A stretch of 64,000 nt of DNA from CBDCWQ01 sp965223435 (GTDB lineage Bacteria; Myxococcota; Kuafuiibacteriia; Kuafuiibacteriales; Kuafuiibacteriaceae), in assembly GCA_965223435.1 (NCBI GenBank), contig CBDCWQ010000018.1:496001-560000 (forward strand), given 5' to 3'. Positions 44,371-53,512 of this stretch are shown piece by piece; position 1 is the stretch's first letter, and every line of letters starts with the position of its first letter. Made by a program: the position numbers and the translations under genes. The notes under the pieces were generated by a model. It made no database searches. It worked only from the letters and a program-made list of their open reading frames with translations, and was not told the origin of the DNA.

Positions 44371-46278
44371 ATGGAGTCCAAGATCATTGTCTGTGATCGG
44401 CGTTTCGATGTTGGGCACCCCGTCGTCACCTATCAAGACCACGGAGGCTTCGATGCCCGGCTGGAACATTGCACAAATGGTGCTGGGCGCTTTCCCACCC
44501 ATCCTGTCCCTGGCCTAGAGGGTCGCGCAAAGCGGTACCGGGCGCGACGATTTCTTCGTGGTCGGATGGATGTTCAACGACTCCGGCAACATGTGCGCCA
44601 GGTGGTGGTTCACTTCGATGGGTGTGGCACCGCCAAAACCTGCTTTGACGTCCTTCACAACCAACGCGGCCTTTCCGTCCACTTCATGGTGGAGAGCGAC
44701 GGCACGATCTACCAAACGCTCGATTTGGCGTATTGCGCTTATCACGCCGCAAACGCCAACGAGCATTCGGTGGGCATTGAGCTCCAAAACAAGGGCGATG
44801 CAGCAAAATTTCCGCGCTTTTACAAAAAGCACCGGCCTAAGGTCACCTGCCGCGTTCACGGCGTGCAGTTTCTCGCGTACGACTTTACCAAGGAGCAGTA
44901 TGCGGCCATGGCCAGGCTATGCGGTCGCCTGGCTCAAATCCTCGACGTGCCGGTTCGGTCACCCGAATCTTCCGGAGCTCTGGTCTGGACCGTTCTCGAC
45001 GATGCGTCCCAATTTCGCGGTTTTTTGGGTCACTATCACATCAGCCGGAACAAATGGGACCCTGGTCCCTGGGACTTTCGGAGGCTTTTTAGGGCCATGG
45101 AATCGCGCCTCACTTTTCCGCTGACGAAGCCCTCGGCCCGCCATGAAAGCCTCACGAGAACTGCCTACGAAGCCGAAGGGGCGCAATACTTCGAACGGAG
45201 CGAGAAGCGTGGACTGGCCTACTTTCCCGTAGGTCCGCTGGGGCGCTCCCGCCTGTGGCACGGCGGCATTCACCTGGCAGCGAAGAGCGCCGACCCGGTC
45301 TATGCTCCCATGAAGGGCACCGTGGTCGCGGCAAGAATGGGGCCCTCTTGTCCGATCGGCAGCTGCAACTTTGTGCTTCTCAAGCATCACATTGCGGCGC
45401 CCAATGGAAGGCGGGCCTTTTTTTCTCTGTACTATCACCTTCAGCGGGTGACGAACGGTTGGCGCCGCAAGCGCCCCACCTGGCTTCGGGGCCAGTCTGA
45501 TTTGGCTAACCGTTTGGCACGCGGTCGGGTCGTCCTTACAGAAACGCCTGTCCAAGCTGGAGATCTGATTGGACACGTGGGCGAGGCGGGGCCCACCAAC
45601 CACCGTAGTCCACAGATTCATTTCGCCATCTTTGCAAAGAAGCATATTGGCGCCGAGCTCGATCCGAAATACTGGGAACTTGTAGAGGGGAAGGTGGATC
45701 AGCGGTTTTGTAAAAACGACGCTCTACTGCGTGCCATCGACCGCCGTTTCGAAGGGGAGCACCGTGGCGACGGGCTTCTTTCGGCGCCGGAGCTACAACA
45801 CTTCTTCACCCGCAACTCTGGTCGAACACGTTTTCACCGTTTGGCTATTCGCTATCTGTCGGAGTGGACCCGAGGGAATTGGACAAAGGCTCTCATTGAG
45901 TCCGAAGAGTTTCGAGAGCTCCAGGAAAACGAGCGTGATCGATTGGTCAGGGAGCAGATCACTCCCACGCTGTGGTGGACATACGACGTAGCGGACCATG
46001 CGGGCCTCCCTCGTGATGGTTACGTCTACGCATACCATCCGATTGGTTTTCTCATTTGGATGGATGGGCTCCTCCGCAAAAACGAAAAACTTCGCCCGGC
46101 GTGGCTCGGAAACGAGGCCTCATGGCAGGGTCAGGCAGCGCCTAGCCGCTTTACACTCGACACCGATTCCATTGATTCCGCGGGTGAAGACATGATCGGT
46201 GCCGAAGACCTCGTGTTGGGGGGGCCACCGGGTCGCCGATTGGGGTTGGAGGACTTGATTCGTGGCTATCCGGACTAA
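44371..46278 (+). CDS. Double peptidoglycan hydrolase: amidase_2 plus M23-like, candidate T6SS effector
   Basis: 635 residues without a signal peptide. Domain 1 (~70-235) is an N-acetylmuramoyl-L-alanine amidase (amidase_2): VVVHFDGCGTAKTCFD, YCAYHAANANEHSVGIEL and HYHISRNKWDPGPWDF supply the two zinc His and the K/D catalytic block. Domain 2 (~285-430) is M23-like: LWHGGIHLAAKSADPVYAPM, then VQAGDLIGHVGEAGPTNH and PQIHFAIF; the usual HxGxD has His in place of Asp (HGGIH). A ~200-residue helical tail follows (FTRNSGRTRFHRLAIRYLSE). It starts the rightward operon with hcp, tssE, tssF and tssG. Lack of a signal, the T6SS setting and two wall-cutting domains make a secreted T6SS effector the best guess. 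No adjacent immunity gene with a signal peptide is seen. Confidence 0.75.
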   Translation: MESKIIVCDRRFDVGHPVVTYQDHGGFDARLEHCTNGAGRFPTHPVPGLEGRAKRYRARRFLRGRMDVQRLRQHVRQVVVHFDGCGTAKTCFDVLHNQRGLSVHFMVESDGTIYQTLDLAYCAYHAANANEHSVGIELQNKGDAAKFPRFYKKHRPKVTCRVHGVQFLAYDFTKEQYAAMARLCGRLAQILDVPVRSPESSGALVWTVLDDASQFRGFLGHYHISRNKWDPGPWDFRRLFRAMESRLTFPLTKPSARHESLTRTAYEAEGAQYFERSEKRGLAYFPVGPLGRSRLWHGGIHLAAKSADPVYAPMKGTVVAARMGPSCPIGSCNFVLLKHHIAAPNGRRAFFSLYYHLQRVTNGWRRKRPTWLRGQSDLANRLARGRVVLTETPVQAGDLIGHVGEAGPTNHRSPQIHFAIFAKKHIGAELDPKYWELVEGKVDQRFCKNDALLRAIDRRFEGEHRGDGLLSAPELQHFFTRNSGRTRFHRLAIRYLSEWTRGNWTKALIESEEFRELQENERDRLVREQITPTLWWTYDVADHAGLPRDGYVYAYHPIGFLIWMDGLLRKNEKLRPAWLGNEASWQGQAAPSRFTLDTDSIDSAGEDMIGAEDLVLGGPPGRRLGLEDLIRGYPD

Positions 46279-46547
46279 AGACAGCCTTACGCAGCCGCTC
46301 CAGTGCACGCAAGATCGGCCGGCACTGTCCTATGGATCTGTTTGGTGTCGAAGAGACATTCTATCCGCATTGTTTTGGGCTTTTGTTTGTTTGCTGAAGC
46401 CTCCTCAGAACGCGGTACGGTCACCGCGTCCAACGAGAAAGACTCCTGGGCTCTATTGGCTAGGCCACATCTAGGAAGTAGACAGATCACTTGGCAGTTG
46501 AAAAACGATACTGCTCTAGCCTATGGTGATGCCTCTAGGAGGGAACC
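46279..46547. other. Intergenic region before hcp
   Basis: 269 bases with a gene-like frame in no direction. It likely contains a promoter for the hcp-tssEFG operon; the hcp ribosome site GGAGGG lies at ~46537-46542. Confidence 0.35.
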
Positions 46548-47027
46548 ATGGCCGAAATTTCCTATCTCAAGCTGAAAAATACAACGACGGGCGAAGAAGT
46601 CATCGGGGACTGCCCAGAAAAGGCCTTCAAAGAGTGGATCGAAGTGCAAGGTTTTGATCACACTGTGTCGCGAAGCACCCACCCGCAGACTGGGCGGATT
46701 ACAAGTGAACCCAAGCACGAGTCGCTTCAGATTCTGAAACCCATTGACCAGGCCTCACCGGTGTTGCAGCAAGCATTGAGCGAAGGGCACTACTTCGACG
46801 GTCAGGTCCACTTCGTTCGGACTTCAAAAAACGGTCAGAAGGAGCATTGGTACACCATTGCCTTTGAGCGGGCAGCCTTGGTTCAACTCAAGACCTACAA
46901 ACCCAACGTCCTAGAAGGCAACGCTTCGCTCCCTGACTTGGAAAAGATCTCGTTTCGCTTCGAAAGGATCAGCTGGCGGCACGAACAGGCAGGAAAAGAA
47001 GCGAGCTACGACTGGACGGACAAGTAG
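46548..47027 (+). CDS. hcp: Hcp/TssD, T6SS tube protein
   Basis: A 159-residue Hcp family protein (AGGAGGG shortly upstream of ATG 46548). Family marks: the N-terminal strand ISYLKLKNTTTGEEV, the GFDHTVSRSTHPQTGR segment, HESLQILKPIDQASPVLQQA, WYTIAFERAALVQLKTYKPN, and the C-terminal FRFERISWRHEQAGKEASYD with DW near the end. Hcp hexamers stack into the inner tube that is propelled by the contracting sheath. The start and end are intact. It sits 269 bases after the hydrolase gene and 23 bases before tssE. Confidence 0.92.
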   Translation: MAEISYLKLKNTTTGEEVIGDCPEKAFKEWIEVQGFDHTVSRSTHPQTGRITSEPKHESLQILKPIDQASPVLQQALSEGHYFDGQVHFVRTSKNGQKEHWYTIAFERAALVQLKTYKPNVLEGNASLPDLEKISFRFERISWRHEQAGKEASYDWTDK

Positions 47028-47050
47028 CGATCACCCACCGGGCTCCCAAT

Positions 47051-47467
47051 ATGCGCTGGACTCGATCGCTGCTCGAACGCCTGAATTCGCCCGATCCGAA
47101 TGACGGTCGGGTCTATTCCGATCAAATCGAAATACTGGTGGACTCCATTCGCAACGCGCTCATCAGAATGTTCAACAGTCGCCACGGTGGCTCTCAAACA
47201 GCGCCTGACTACGGGATTTCCAACGTCTCCGACGTTTGCCAAGGCTACGCGTCTATTCACCGGCTCGAAAACGACATTCGAAAGTCGATCGAAAAATATG
47301 AGCCACGGCTTCAGAACACGGTCGTACACTTCGTACCACGCAAGGACAGTCCCTTCTCCTTTCATTTTCGAATCACCAGCGAACTCAAGCTGGACGGAGC
47401 GGCCACATCGGCGGTGTTTCACAGCGTCGTTCGGAACACCGGCGAGGTCACCATCGAGAAGCGCTAA
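47051..47467 (+). CDS. tssE: TssE, T6SS baseplate (gp25-like)
   Basis: A 138-residue gp25/TssE homologue: N-terminal RSLLERLNSPDP, followed by LVDSIRNALIRMFNSRHGGS, then the family hallmark APDYGISNV and IRKSIEKYEPRLQNTVVHFV. The conserved Y-G-I/L-x-D/N and E-P-R-L motifs are present. It initiates baseplate and sheath assembly. It is 6 bases upstream of tssF. Confidence 0.92.
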   Translation: MRWTRSLLERLNSPDPNDGRVYSDQIEILVDSIRNALIRMFNSRHGGSQTAPDYGISNVSDVCQGYASIHRLENDIRKSIEKYEPRLQNTVVHFVPRKDSPFSFHFRITSELKLDGAATSAVFHSVVRNTGEVTIEKR

Positions 47468-47473
47468 GATCTG

Positions 47474-49153
47474 ATGAGTGCATCACCCAGTTATTACGAC
47501 GAACTCGCTTTTCTTCTGGAAAACGGCCCGGCGCTGGCAGCCAGGTATCCGCGAGTTGCCGACGGCCTAAACTTGGGAGGCCCAGACCCTGATGTTGAGC
47601 GTCTGCTCGAGGGCCTAGCCTACGGCGTAAGCGAAGTGGGCGCTTGTTTCGCGGACCAGCAACCGCTTCTGTTTCAGCTGGCGGCAGAAATCTTTTTCCC
47701 CCACTACCTGAGTCCTATCCCTGCAGCCTGCATCTTGGCGTTCGAAAGCAACGCCCGCGCCAGCATCCCGGCCGGGACCGAGGTCGAGTCGGTGCCCGTC
47801 GACGGTACACGGTGTCGGTTTAGAACCATCTACGATGTGAATCTGGATTCCACGGCAATCACCCAAGCACGGGTTCATCAGGGGCCCACAGGCAGTTCGC
47901 TCGATCTCTTGTTCCGTCACGATGGGGGCCCCATGCCGGCTGAAGATCGGACGCGTGTGTATCTCCACGGCGAGTCGAACGTGACCGCCAGCGTCTACAA
48001 ATGGCTTAGCAACGACGTCCAGGAGATCGCCTGGCTCGACCCCGAAACCAACGTGGCCGATCGAATGGCGCCCATCCAGGTGCGACCACTTGGCTTTGAA
48101 CCCGAGCACGCGCTCCTAGACTACCCGATCGGTTCTCCGCAAGGCCTTCGAATTTTGCAAGAGTACTTCGCCTTCAAGGAGAAATTTCTCTTTTTTGATC
48201 TGGTTGGCGTGTTCAGCGCGGCGCGACGCAAGGGTATTGAAGCCGGCACCTTTGGGTTGCGTTTTCATTTAGGTGATGTTGCCCCCACCAAGGTGCTCCT
48301 CACGGAAAGAAACTTTCGTCTTGGGGCGACGCCCGCCGTCAACCTCTTTTCACACACATCAGACCCCGTGACACGCCGCCTCGACCAAAGCGAAATTCCG
48401 ATTCGGCCAGCTGGCCTCACTGATCACTACGCCATCTATCGCGTCCTTAGAGTCGTCGCGCACACGGCCCGAACCCTTATCGAATACCCGATGGTCCCCA
48501 TGTTGGACGAAGGGCAAGCGAAGGAGGGGCGGATCGCCCAGATCTTTCGCAAACCCGAGGGCGCCTCGGTCCACACTCGGGCTTTTTTGGTCGATAAGGC
48601 TGCGCAAGACCGAGTCCCGCAGCAAACCATCATGGCCGATCTCCTGTGCACGAATCATCTCTTGCCAAGAAGCTTGAGGCTCGGCGACGTCGGTCAGCCA
48701 CTACGCAATCATCCGGATGTTGGCGTACGGAATATCACCGCCGTCACCAAGCCAACCCCGCCTCCACTGGGCTCAGCGCTACGGGACGCCGTCGTGCGTC
48801 ACCTGACCATGGCTTTCCTCAACCCCGCCTCCATGGATTTTCTTCAAGCGGCGCTTTTTCTCTACCATGTTGAAGCCGATTCTTTAGCGGCATCGCTAGA
48901 GGGTATCCAAAACAAGAAAGCATGGACCCGTTACCGGGGTGACCTTGTCCAGGGCATGGAACGTACCCTCTTGGTGGACGGGAGCCGATTCGAAAACGCG
49001 GGGGAACTCTACCTTTTTGGCGCCATCTTGAACGAACTGATCGCATCCTTCAGCCCCCTCAACACTTTTTCTGAATTCGCGCTGCAAAACACCAAAAACG
49101 GGGAGACGAACCGATGGCCAAAGAGAGTCGGGCGCCTAGAGATGTTCTCCTAG
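47474..49153 (+). CDS. tssF: TssF, T6SS baseplate protein
   Basis: 559 residues with TssF marks along the length: an N-terminal YYDELAFLLENGPALAARYP, the VERLLEGLAYGVSEVGACF region, LFFPHYLSPIPAACILAF-type core (seen as FFPHYLSPIPAACILAF), and a C-terminal YLFGAILNELIASFSPLNTF. Its last 40 bases overlap tssG in another frame, so the two are co-translated. TssF binds TssG and TssE to form baseplate wedges. A second, divergent TssF fragment exists at the right edge of the window. Confidence 0.92.
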   Translation: MSASPSYYDELAFLLENGPALAARYPRVADGLNLGGPDPDVERLLEGLAYGVSEVGACFADQQPLLFQLAAEIFFPHYLSPIPAACILAFESNARASIPAGTEVESVPVDGTRCRFRTIYDVNLDSTAITQARVHQGPTGSSLDLLFRHDGGPMPAEDRTRVYLHGESNVTASVYKWLSNDVQEIAWLDPETNVADRMAPIQVRPLGFEPEHALLDYPIGSPQGLRILQEYFAFKEKFLFFDLVGVFSAARRKGIEAGTFGLRFHLGDVAPTKVLLTERNFRLGATPAVNLFSHTSDPVTRRLDQSEIPIRPAGLTDHYAIYRVLRVVAHTARTLIEYPMVPMLDEGQAKEGRIAQIFRKPEGASVHTRAFLVDKAAQDRVPQQTIMADLLCTNHLLPRSLRLGDVGQPLRNHPDVGVRNITAVTKPTPPPLGSALRDAVVRHLTMAFLNPASMDFLQAALFLYHVEADSLAASLEGIQNKKAWTRYRGDLVQGMERTLLVDGSRFENAGELYLFGAILNELIASFSPLNTFSEFALQNTKNGETNRWPKRVGRLEMFS

Positions 49154-50085
49154 CGCACCTTTTCTCAAAGGGCGCCGAGGCATCGTTCTACGACACGCTT
49201 GTTCTCCTCGAGTCTCTTTTTCCTGACGCCCCCCACATCGGTCATCGCGGCTCCCCCGGCGACGAAAAGGTGTGGCTTCGCCCGTCGACCGGACTTTCTT
49301 TTCCCGCCAGCGACCTAGACGCTGTTCGAGGACTCCCAGACGGTTCGGTCGAAGTCACGACAAACTTCCTAGGGCTCTACGGCGCGGATTCGCCCCTCCC
49401 CAATCCCTACATTGAGCACTTCATCGGTGACGACCGGGCCACCAAGCGAAGCCGAGCATTGGTCGACATCTTCCATCATCGACTCCTTGCTCTTTTGTAC
49501 CGATGCCTAGGCCAATACCGCGTTCGAAAAGAAGCCTCCCCCCAAGTGCCGGTTCTTCAGCAGATTCTGGGCCTCGTCAACGCTGTGGGTAAGGATCCAG
49601 ACTGCCCACCATCGATTCAGCCCCGCGATGCCCGCATTCAAATCTTCCGTACCCGAACCAGCGATGGTCTAGAAGCCCATCTCTTCCACCGCCTTAAGCT
49701 CCCGATCCGCGTACAGCCTCTCAGGCGCCGACGTGTCCGCATCAAACCCAACCAAGCCACCCAACTCGGCGTGGGCCGCTCCGTCCTGGGCTCCAGTTTC
49801 CTTCTAGGTCAAACCGTCTTCGATAGGAATCGCGCGAACCTCATCGTCTTTGCACCAAACTGGACGACCTACATGGACTTCGTCCCCGGTGCCCCGTCCT
49901 TCGAAAAAATCCGCGCCCTTCTCCGCACCTACCTGCGATCCCCCATCGAGCACACTCTCCTTGTCAGCTTACGAACCAAAGACATCGTCCCGTGGTCTTT
50001 AGGTCAAGACCACCGCATCGGACGAAACACCTGGCTCGGTCGCCCCCAAAAAAGCACTGGCAAAGCTGCCTTCAAGATACTCTAA
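49114..50085 (+). CDS. tssG: TssG, T6SS baseplate protein
   Basis: 323 residues: the N-terminal half (VLLAHLFSKGAEASFYDTLV, LLESLFPDAPHIGHRGSP) and the classic VEVTTNFLGLYGADSPLPNP and HFIGDDRATKRSRALVDIFH, then HHRLLALLYRCLGQYRV. The C-terminal half (QLGVGRSVLGSSFLLGQTVF; RALLRTYLRSPIEHTLLV) is complete. The ATG at 49114 overlaps the end of tssF. It is the last T6SS gene before a strong hairpin; TssA, K, L and M and VgrG do not follow. Confidence 0.92.
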   Translation: MAKESRAPRDVLLAHLFSKGAEASFYDTLVLLESLFPDAPHIGHRGSPGDEKVWLRPSTGLSFPASDLDAVRGLPDGSVEVTTNFLGLYGADSPLPNPYIEHFIGDDRATKRSRALVDIFHHRLLALLYRCLGQYRVRKEASPQVPVLQQILGLVNAVGKDPDCPPSIQPRDARIQIFRTRTSDGLEAHLFHRLKLPIRVQPLRRRRVRIKPNQATQLGVGRSVLGSSFLLGQTVFDRNRANLIVFAPNWTTYMDFVPGAPSFEKIRALLRTYLRSPIEHTLLVSLRTKDIVPWSLGQDHRIGRNTWLGRPQKSTGKAAFKIL

Positions 50086-50117
50086 GGGAGCGTTCCTGAT
50101 CGAAGGATCAGCTCCCC
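50086..50117 (+). terminator. Strong terminator after tssG
   Basis: GGGAG (50086-50090) pairs with CTCCC (50112-50116), enclosing CTGATC (50096-50101) and GATCAG (50106-50111) with a four-base loop. It starts right after the tssG stop codon and is followed by a pyrimidine-rich stretch. Confidence 0.7.
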
Positions 50118-50430
50118 CTCTCCTTTGCATCGTGACAACTTCAACCAGCCCTCTCACCAGTTTGGTCCTAGCCCCGTTTTACAGAACGCCCCCACCCAAC
50201 ACTCTTTAGATGCGTCAGCTCCCCCATGCGCCCCCTCTGAAGGCCGTTCATCGATGTTGACTAGATTCCATCCGCGGTCTTACACGTGTCCCATGGCCTT
50301 CCCGCTGTGTTGCCCGAATCATGACCTGTGTTGCCCAAGTCATGAATTTACTTGCAGCGTGTGTTGCGGTGAGGCTGCGCCTGCCCTTCTTCGAGCGGCT
50401 ACTCGGGATGATGGGGGACTCGGGTGCCCG

Positions 50431-52428
50431 GTGCTCGGGGGGCTGCTTGCCTTCGCTATCGCTTGTCAGCCTGTGACGACTTCAGACGCAGAATACGCCT
50501 TGGTGCTTGGTGCAGGTGGTGTTGACAGCGAAGGGCGAATTGAATGTGCGACGGATGGGCAAAGTGACTTCGGTTCTTGTGCGACCACATATTTGGCGCA
50601 CAGCGTTGTGATTCTCAGACCACGTCTTGCGGTGGGTTCCTACCGATTTTTGGGTTGGGGAGGCGCTTGCGAAGGTGCGCAAGAAATTTGTATCATGAGG
50701 ATGGACAGCGCAAAGAATATCACAGCGTTCTTCGAGACAAGTCCTCCGGCGCTGAGTCTCGACTTTGGGCTTAAGCAGCTTCGGTTTCGCTGGGAGGCGG
50801 TCCCAAAGGCGAGGTCCTATCGGATACTTCAAGCGCACGACTCTATTTTTGGATTCACGCCGGCTGGAACCCTGACATTCGATGCAGAGGTCGCCGTGCA
50901 TCATCACAACTGGCAAGATGCTCAGTACCGTCTCCAAGCCTGCGATGATTTGAGTTGTATTACTTCGGAGCCCGTTGCGACTTTGGGAGGCATGTTTCGA
51001 ACCATCGGATACCTTAAGGCCTCCAACACCGACACTGAAGATCGGTTTGGGTCTTCGGTGGCGCTGAGCGCCGATGGAACTACTTTGGCCATCGCGGCAG
51101 AGCTGGAAGACAGCAACGACCGGGGTGTTGGCGGAGACCAAAGCAACAACGATGCGGTGAACAGTGGCGCAGTGTACATTTTTGTTCGTGGAGAAGATGG
51201 CTGGACCCAGGAAGAATACATCAAGGCCTCCAATACCAACGCTGACGATCATTTTGGATCATCGGTAGCGCTGAGCGCCGATGGAAAGACTCTGGCCATC
51301 GGTGCACGGCGCGAAGCCAGCAATGCCCGGAAAGTCGGAGGTGCTCAAAGCAGCAACCACGCGGCCGGCAGTGGTGCAGTGTACATTTTTGTTCGTGGAG
51401 AAGATGGCTGGACCCAAGAGGAATACATCAAGGCCTCCAATGCCGACGTTTTTGATTGGTTTGGGTCGTTGGTGTCGCTAAGCGGTGATGGAAACACCTT
51501 GGCCGTCGGCGCGTGGGCTGAAAGCAACAACACGCGAGGCGTTGGGGGCCGCGAAGAGAACAATCACGCGACCCGCAGTGGCGCAGTGTACATTTTTGTT
51601 CGTGGAGAAGATGGCTGGACCCAGGAAGAATACATCAAGGCCTCCAATACCGACGCTTTTGATCGTTTTGGGGTTTCAGTGGCGCTGAGTGCCAGCGGAA
51701 AGATCTTGGCTGTTGGGGCAGACGGCGAAGGTAGCAGGGCCCGCGGTATCGGAGGAAACCAAGGGAACAACGACATGCCTAGAAGTGGTGCAGTCTACAT
51801 CTTTGTTCGCGAGGACAACGATTGGACCCAAGAGGCCTATCTGAAGGCCTCCAATACCGACACCGGAGACAGCTTTGGAGCCTCGGTGACGCTGAGCGCC
51901 GACGGGAACACCTTGGCCGTCGGGGCATCTCGTGAAGGCAGTAGCGCCCGCGGTGTCGGCGGTAGTCAAAACAACAACGACGCGATCGACAGTGGCGCAG
52001 TCTACACCTTTGTTCGCGAGGCTAACGGTTGGACTCAAGAGGCCTATCTGAAGGCCTCCAATACCGGCGCCGAAGACAGGTTTGGGATTTCGGTGGCACT
52101 CGACGACGATGGAAACACCCTGGCTGTTGGCGCATGGGGTGAAGGCAGCAGCGCCAGGGGCGTTGGAGGGAACACAAATAACAACAATTCTGTTTTCAGT
52201 GGTGCAGTTTACGTCTTTGCGCGCCAGGACAACAGTTGGACCCAAGGGACCTACCTTAAGGCCTCCAATACCAACGCCGGCGACCTCTTTGGATCCTCGG
52301 TGAGCCTGAGTGCCGACGGGAATACCTTAGCTGTTGCCTCATTGTTTGAGGCCAGCAACACTCGAGGCATCGGGGGTGCTCAAAACAACAACGACGCGCC
52401 CGTCAGTGGCGCAGTGTATCTCTATTGA
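50431..52428 (+). CDS. Seven-bladed FG-GAP lipoprotein
   Basis: About 665 residues from a GTG at 50431, chosen because it gives a lipoprotein signal ending FAIAC; the frame is open back to 50125 (Met-rich, Cys-rich, doubtful). After the signal comes an InlB-type repeat-like segment (GSYRFLGWGGACEGAQEICI, MRMDSAKNITAFFE). An FN3-like strand set follows (LRFRWEAVPKARSYRILQAH, YRLQACDDLSC). Then there are exactly seven ~62-residue repeats, each with KASNTxxxDxFGxSVALSxDG, TLAVGA and a GAVYIFVRxxxGWTQExYxK closing strand. Seven blades form one FG-GAP/integrin-like propeller. Between blades a second motif (RGVGGxQxNNxAxxSGAVY) varies. It is a probable surface adhesin or binding protein; it follows the T6SS terminator and opens the array of propeller lipoproteins. 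Confidence 0.75.
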   Translation: MLGGLLAFAIACQPVTTSDAEYALVLGAGGVDSEGRIECATDGQSDFGSCATTYLAHSVVILRPRLAVGSYRFLGWGGACEGAQEICIMRMDSAKNITAFFETSPPALSLDFGLKQLRFRWEAVPKARSYRILQAHDSIFGFTPAGTLTFDAEVAVHHHNWQDAQYRLQACDDLSCITSEPVATLGGMFRTIGYLKASNTDTEDRFGSSVALSADGTTLAIAAELEDSNDRGVGGDQSNNDAVNSGAVYIFVRGEDGWTQEEYIKASNTNADDHFGSSVALSADGKTLAIGARREASNARKVGGAQSSNHAAGSGAVYIFVRGEDGWTQEEYIKASNADVFDWFGSLVSLSGDGNTLAVGAWAESNNTRGVGGREENNHATRSGAVYIFVRGEDGWTQEEYIKASNTDAFDRFGVSVALSASGKILAVGADGEGSRARGIGGNQGNNDMPRSGAVYIFVREDNDWTQEAYLKASNTDTGDSFGASVTLSADGNTLAVGASREGSSARGVGGSQNNNDAIDSGAVYTFVREANGWTQEAYLKASNTGAEDRFGISVALDDDGNTLAVGAWGEGSSARGVGGNTNNNNSVFSGAVYVFARQDNSWTQGTYLKASNTNAGDLFGSSVSLSADGNTLAVASLFEASNTRGIGGAQNNNDAPVSGAVYLY

Positions 52429-53512
52429 GGTTTGTGGTCGAGAAGACGACAAACGGCGGGGCATCGTTTCGGAGAGGCTCTTTTCTTGTATACGGCGTGT
52501 CGAGCTGGTTTCCAGCTTCCTTAGGCGTGCTTGTGACCGAGGGAACATCGCCTGTAAGCGTCATACGGCCAAACTCGGCTACGAATAGCGCCACACGCGA
52601 AGAAAGTTTCTGGAAGTGGAGCCCAGCTCCCCCGATTTGGCGACGCTGTTCTCGAGGACATGAGTGAGCTTTTCGGCATCGAGCGCGTGATCGCTGATGC
52701 CGCGTTTGAACTCGAACCCATCGGCGCAGCCGAGAAGTCTTGCGATATTATCAACATGCGGGAACGACAGACGATGCTGGCCTGGACGCTTCCGCGGAGC
52801 CACATTGCCGCCGCAACCCCGAGAATCGATCGGTGGGATTGAAGTATTTTGTCGACGACCCATATGCGCGCTCACGTGAAATGCAGCTGAACGCACTCTG
52901 AGCGAAACACATCGCTCAGTCGCCCTCCCAAGAGTCCAAGGGGAGTCTCTTTCATATTGAGTAGGTACTGTCGGAAGAGCGGCCTGATCTAGAGATCAGT
53001 TTCAATGTTTGCGGTAGCCGACCCTGGTGCAGCAATGAATCGATGTCGACGCATTCGATCACGCGTGTGCCGTTCGTCACTGCTTCGTCACAACATGATC
53101 AATCACTCCACTTCGGACAGTGGAGAGACCACTCATTGCTGTTGATCAAAGAGGATCAACTGCCTAGAAACGGGCATGCGCCGAGCCTACTTCGCTGTGA
53201 CTTGTGCCTTTGCCGCTTGTGAGCCCGTAACAACAAACACGAATACGTTCTGTATGCGTGCAGCCGGGGAGAGGGATTAGGAATAGAGTTCCCAAATGAA
53301 CCGGCCACTTTCACCGCCACGCCGCAGCGCGGAGACCAGTCGAACCTTCGCCGTACAAAACAGAACGGCAGCTGTGACGCTCGATCTCCATCCAGCATTG
53401 GTGACGGAATCCCAAGTTCGCCTGGGCACTATTCCTGTTGCAGTTCTCCGATCTCGGAAATTCGGGGCGAATAGATAAGACGACGCTGTCGTTGACTCAA
53501 AAGGAGCTGTAG
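52429..53512. other. Gene-poor interval
   Basis: About 1.1 kb with only short frames in all six frames and no recognised domain. A minus-strand stretch near 52579-52800 (HVDNIARLLGCADGFEFKRG) and a plus-strand stretch near 52660-52840 have mild protein-like character but no family, so both may be relics. AAGGAGCTG just before 53513 is the ribosome site of the next gene. Confidence 0.35.

Noticed and set aside
50125..50430. Upstream extension of the FG-GAP lipoprotein from 50125
   Set aside because: The stretch is Cys/Pro/His-rich with repeated CCPxH-like words, has no signal at its own start, and begins within 10 bases of the tssG terminator; a start giving a lipoprotein signal at 50431 fits better.
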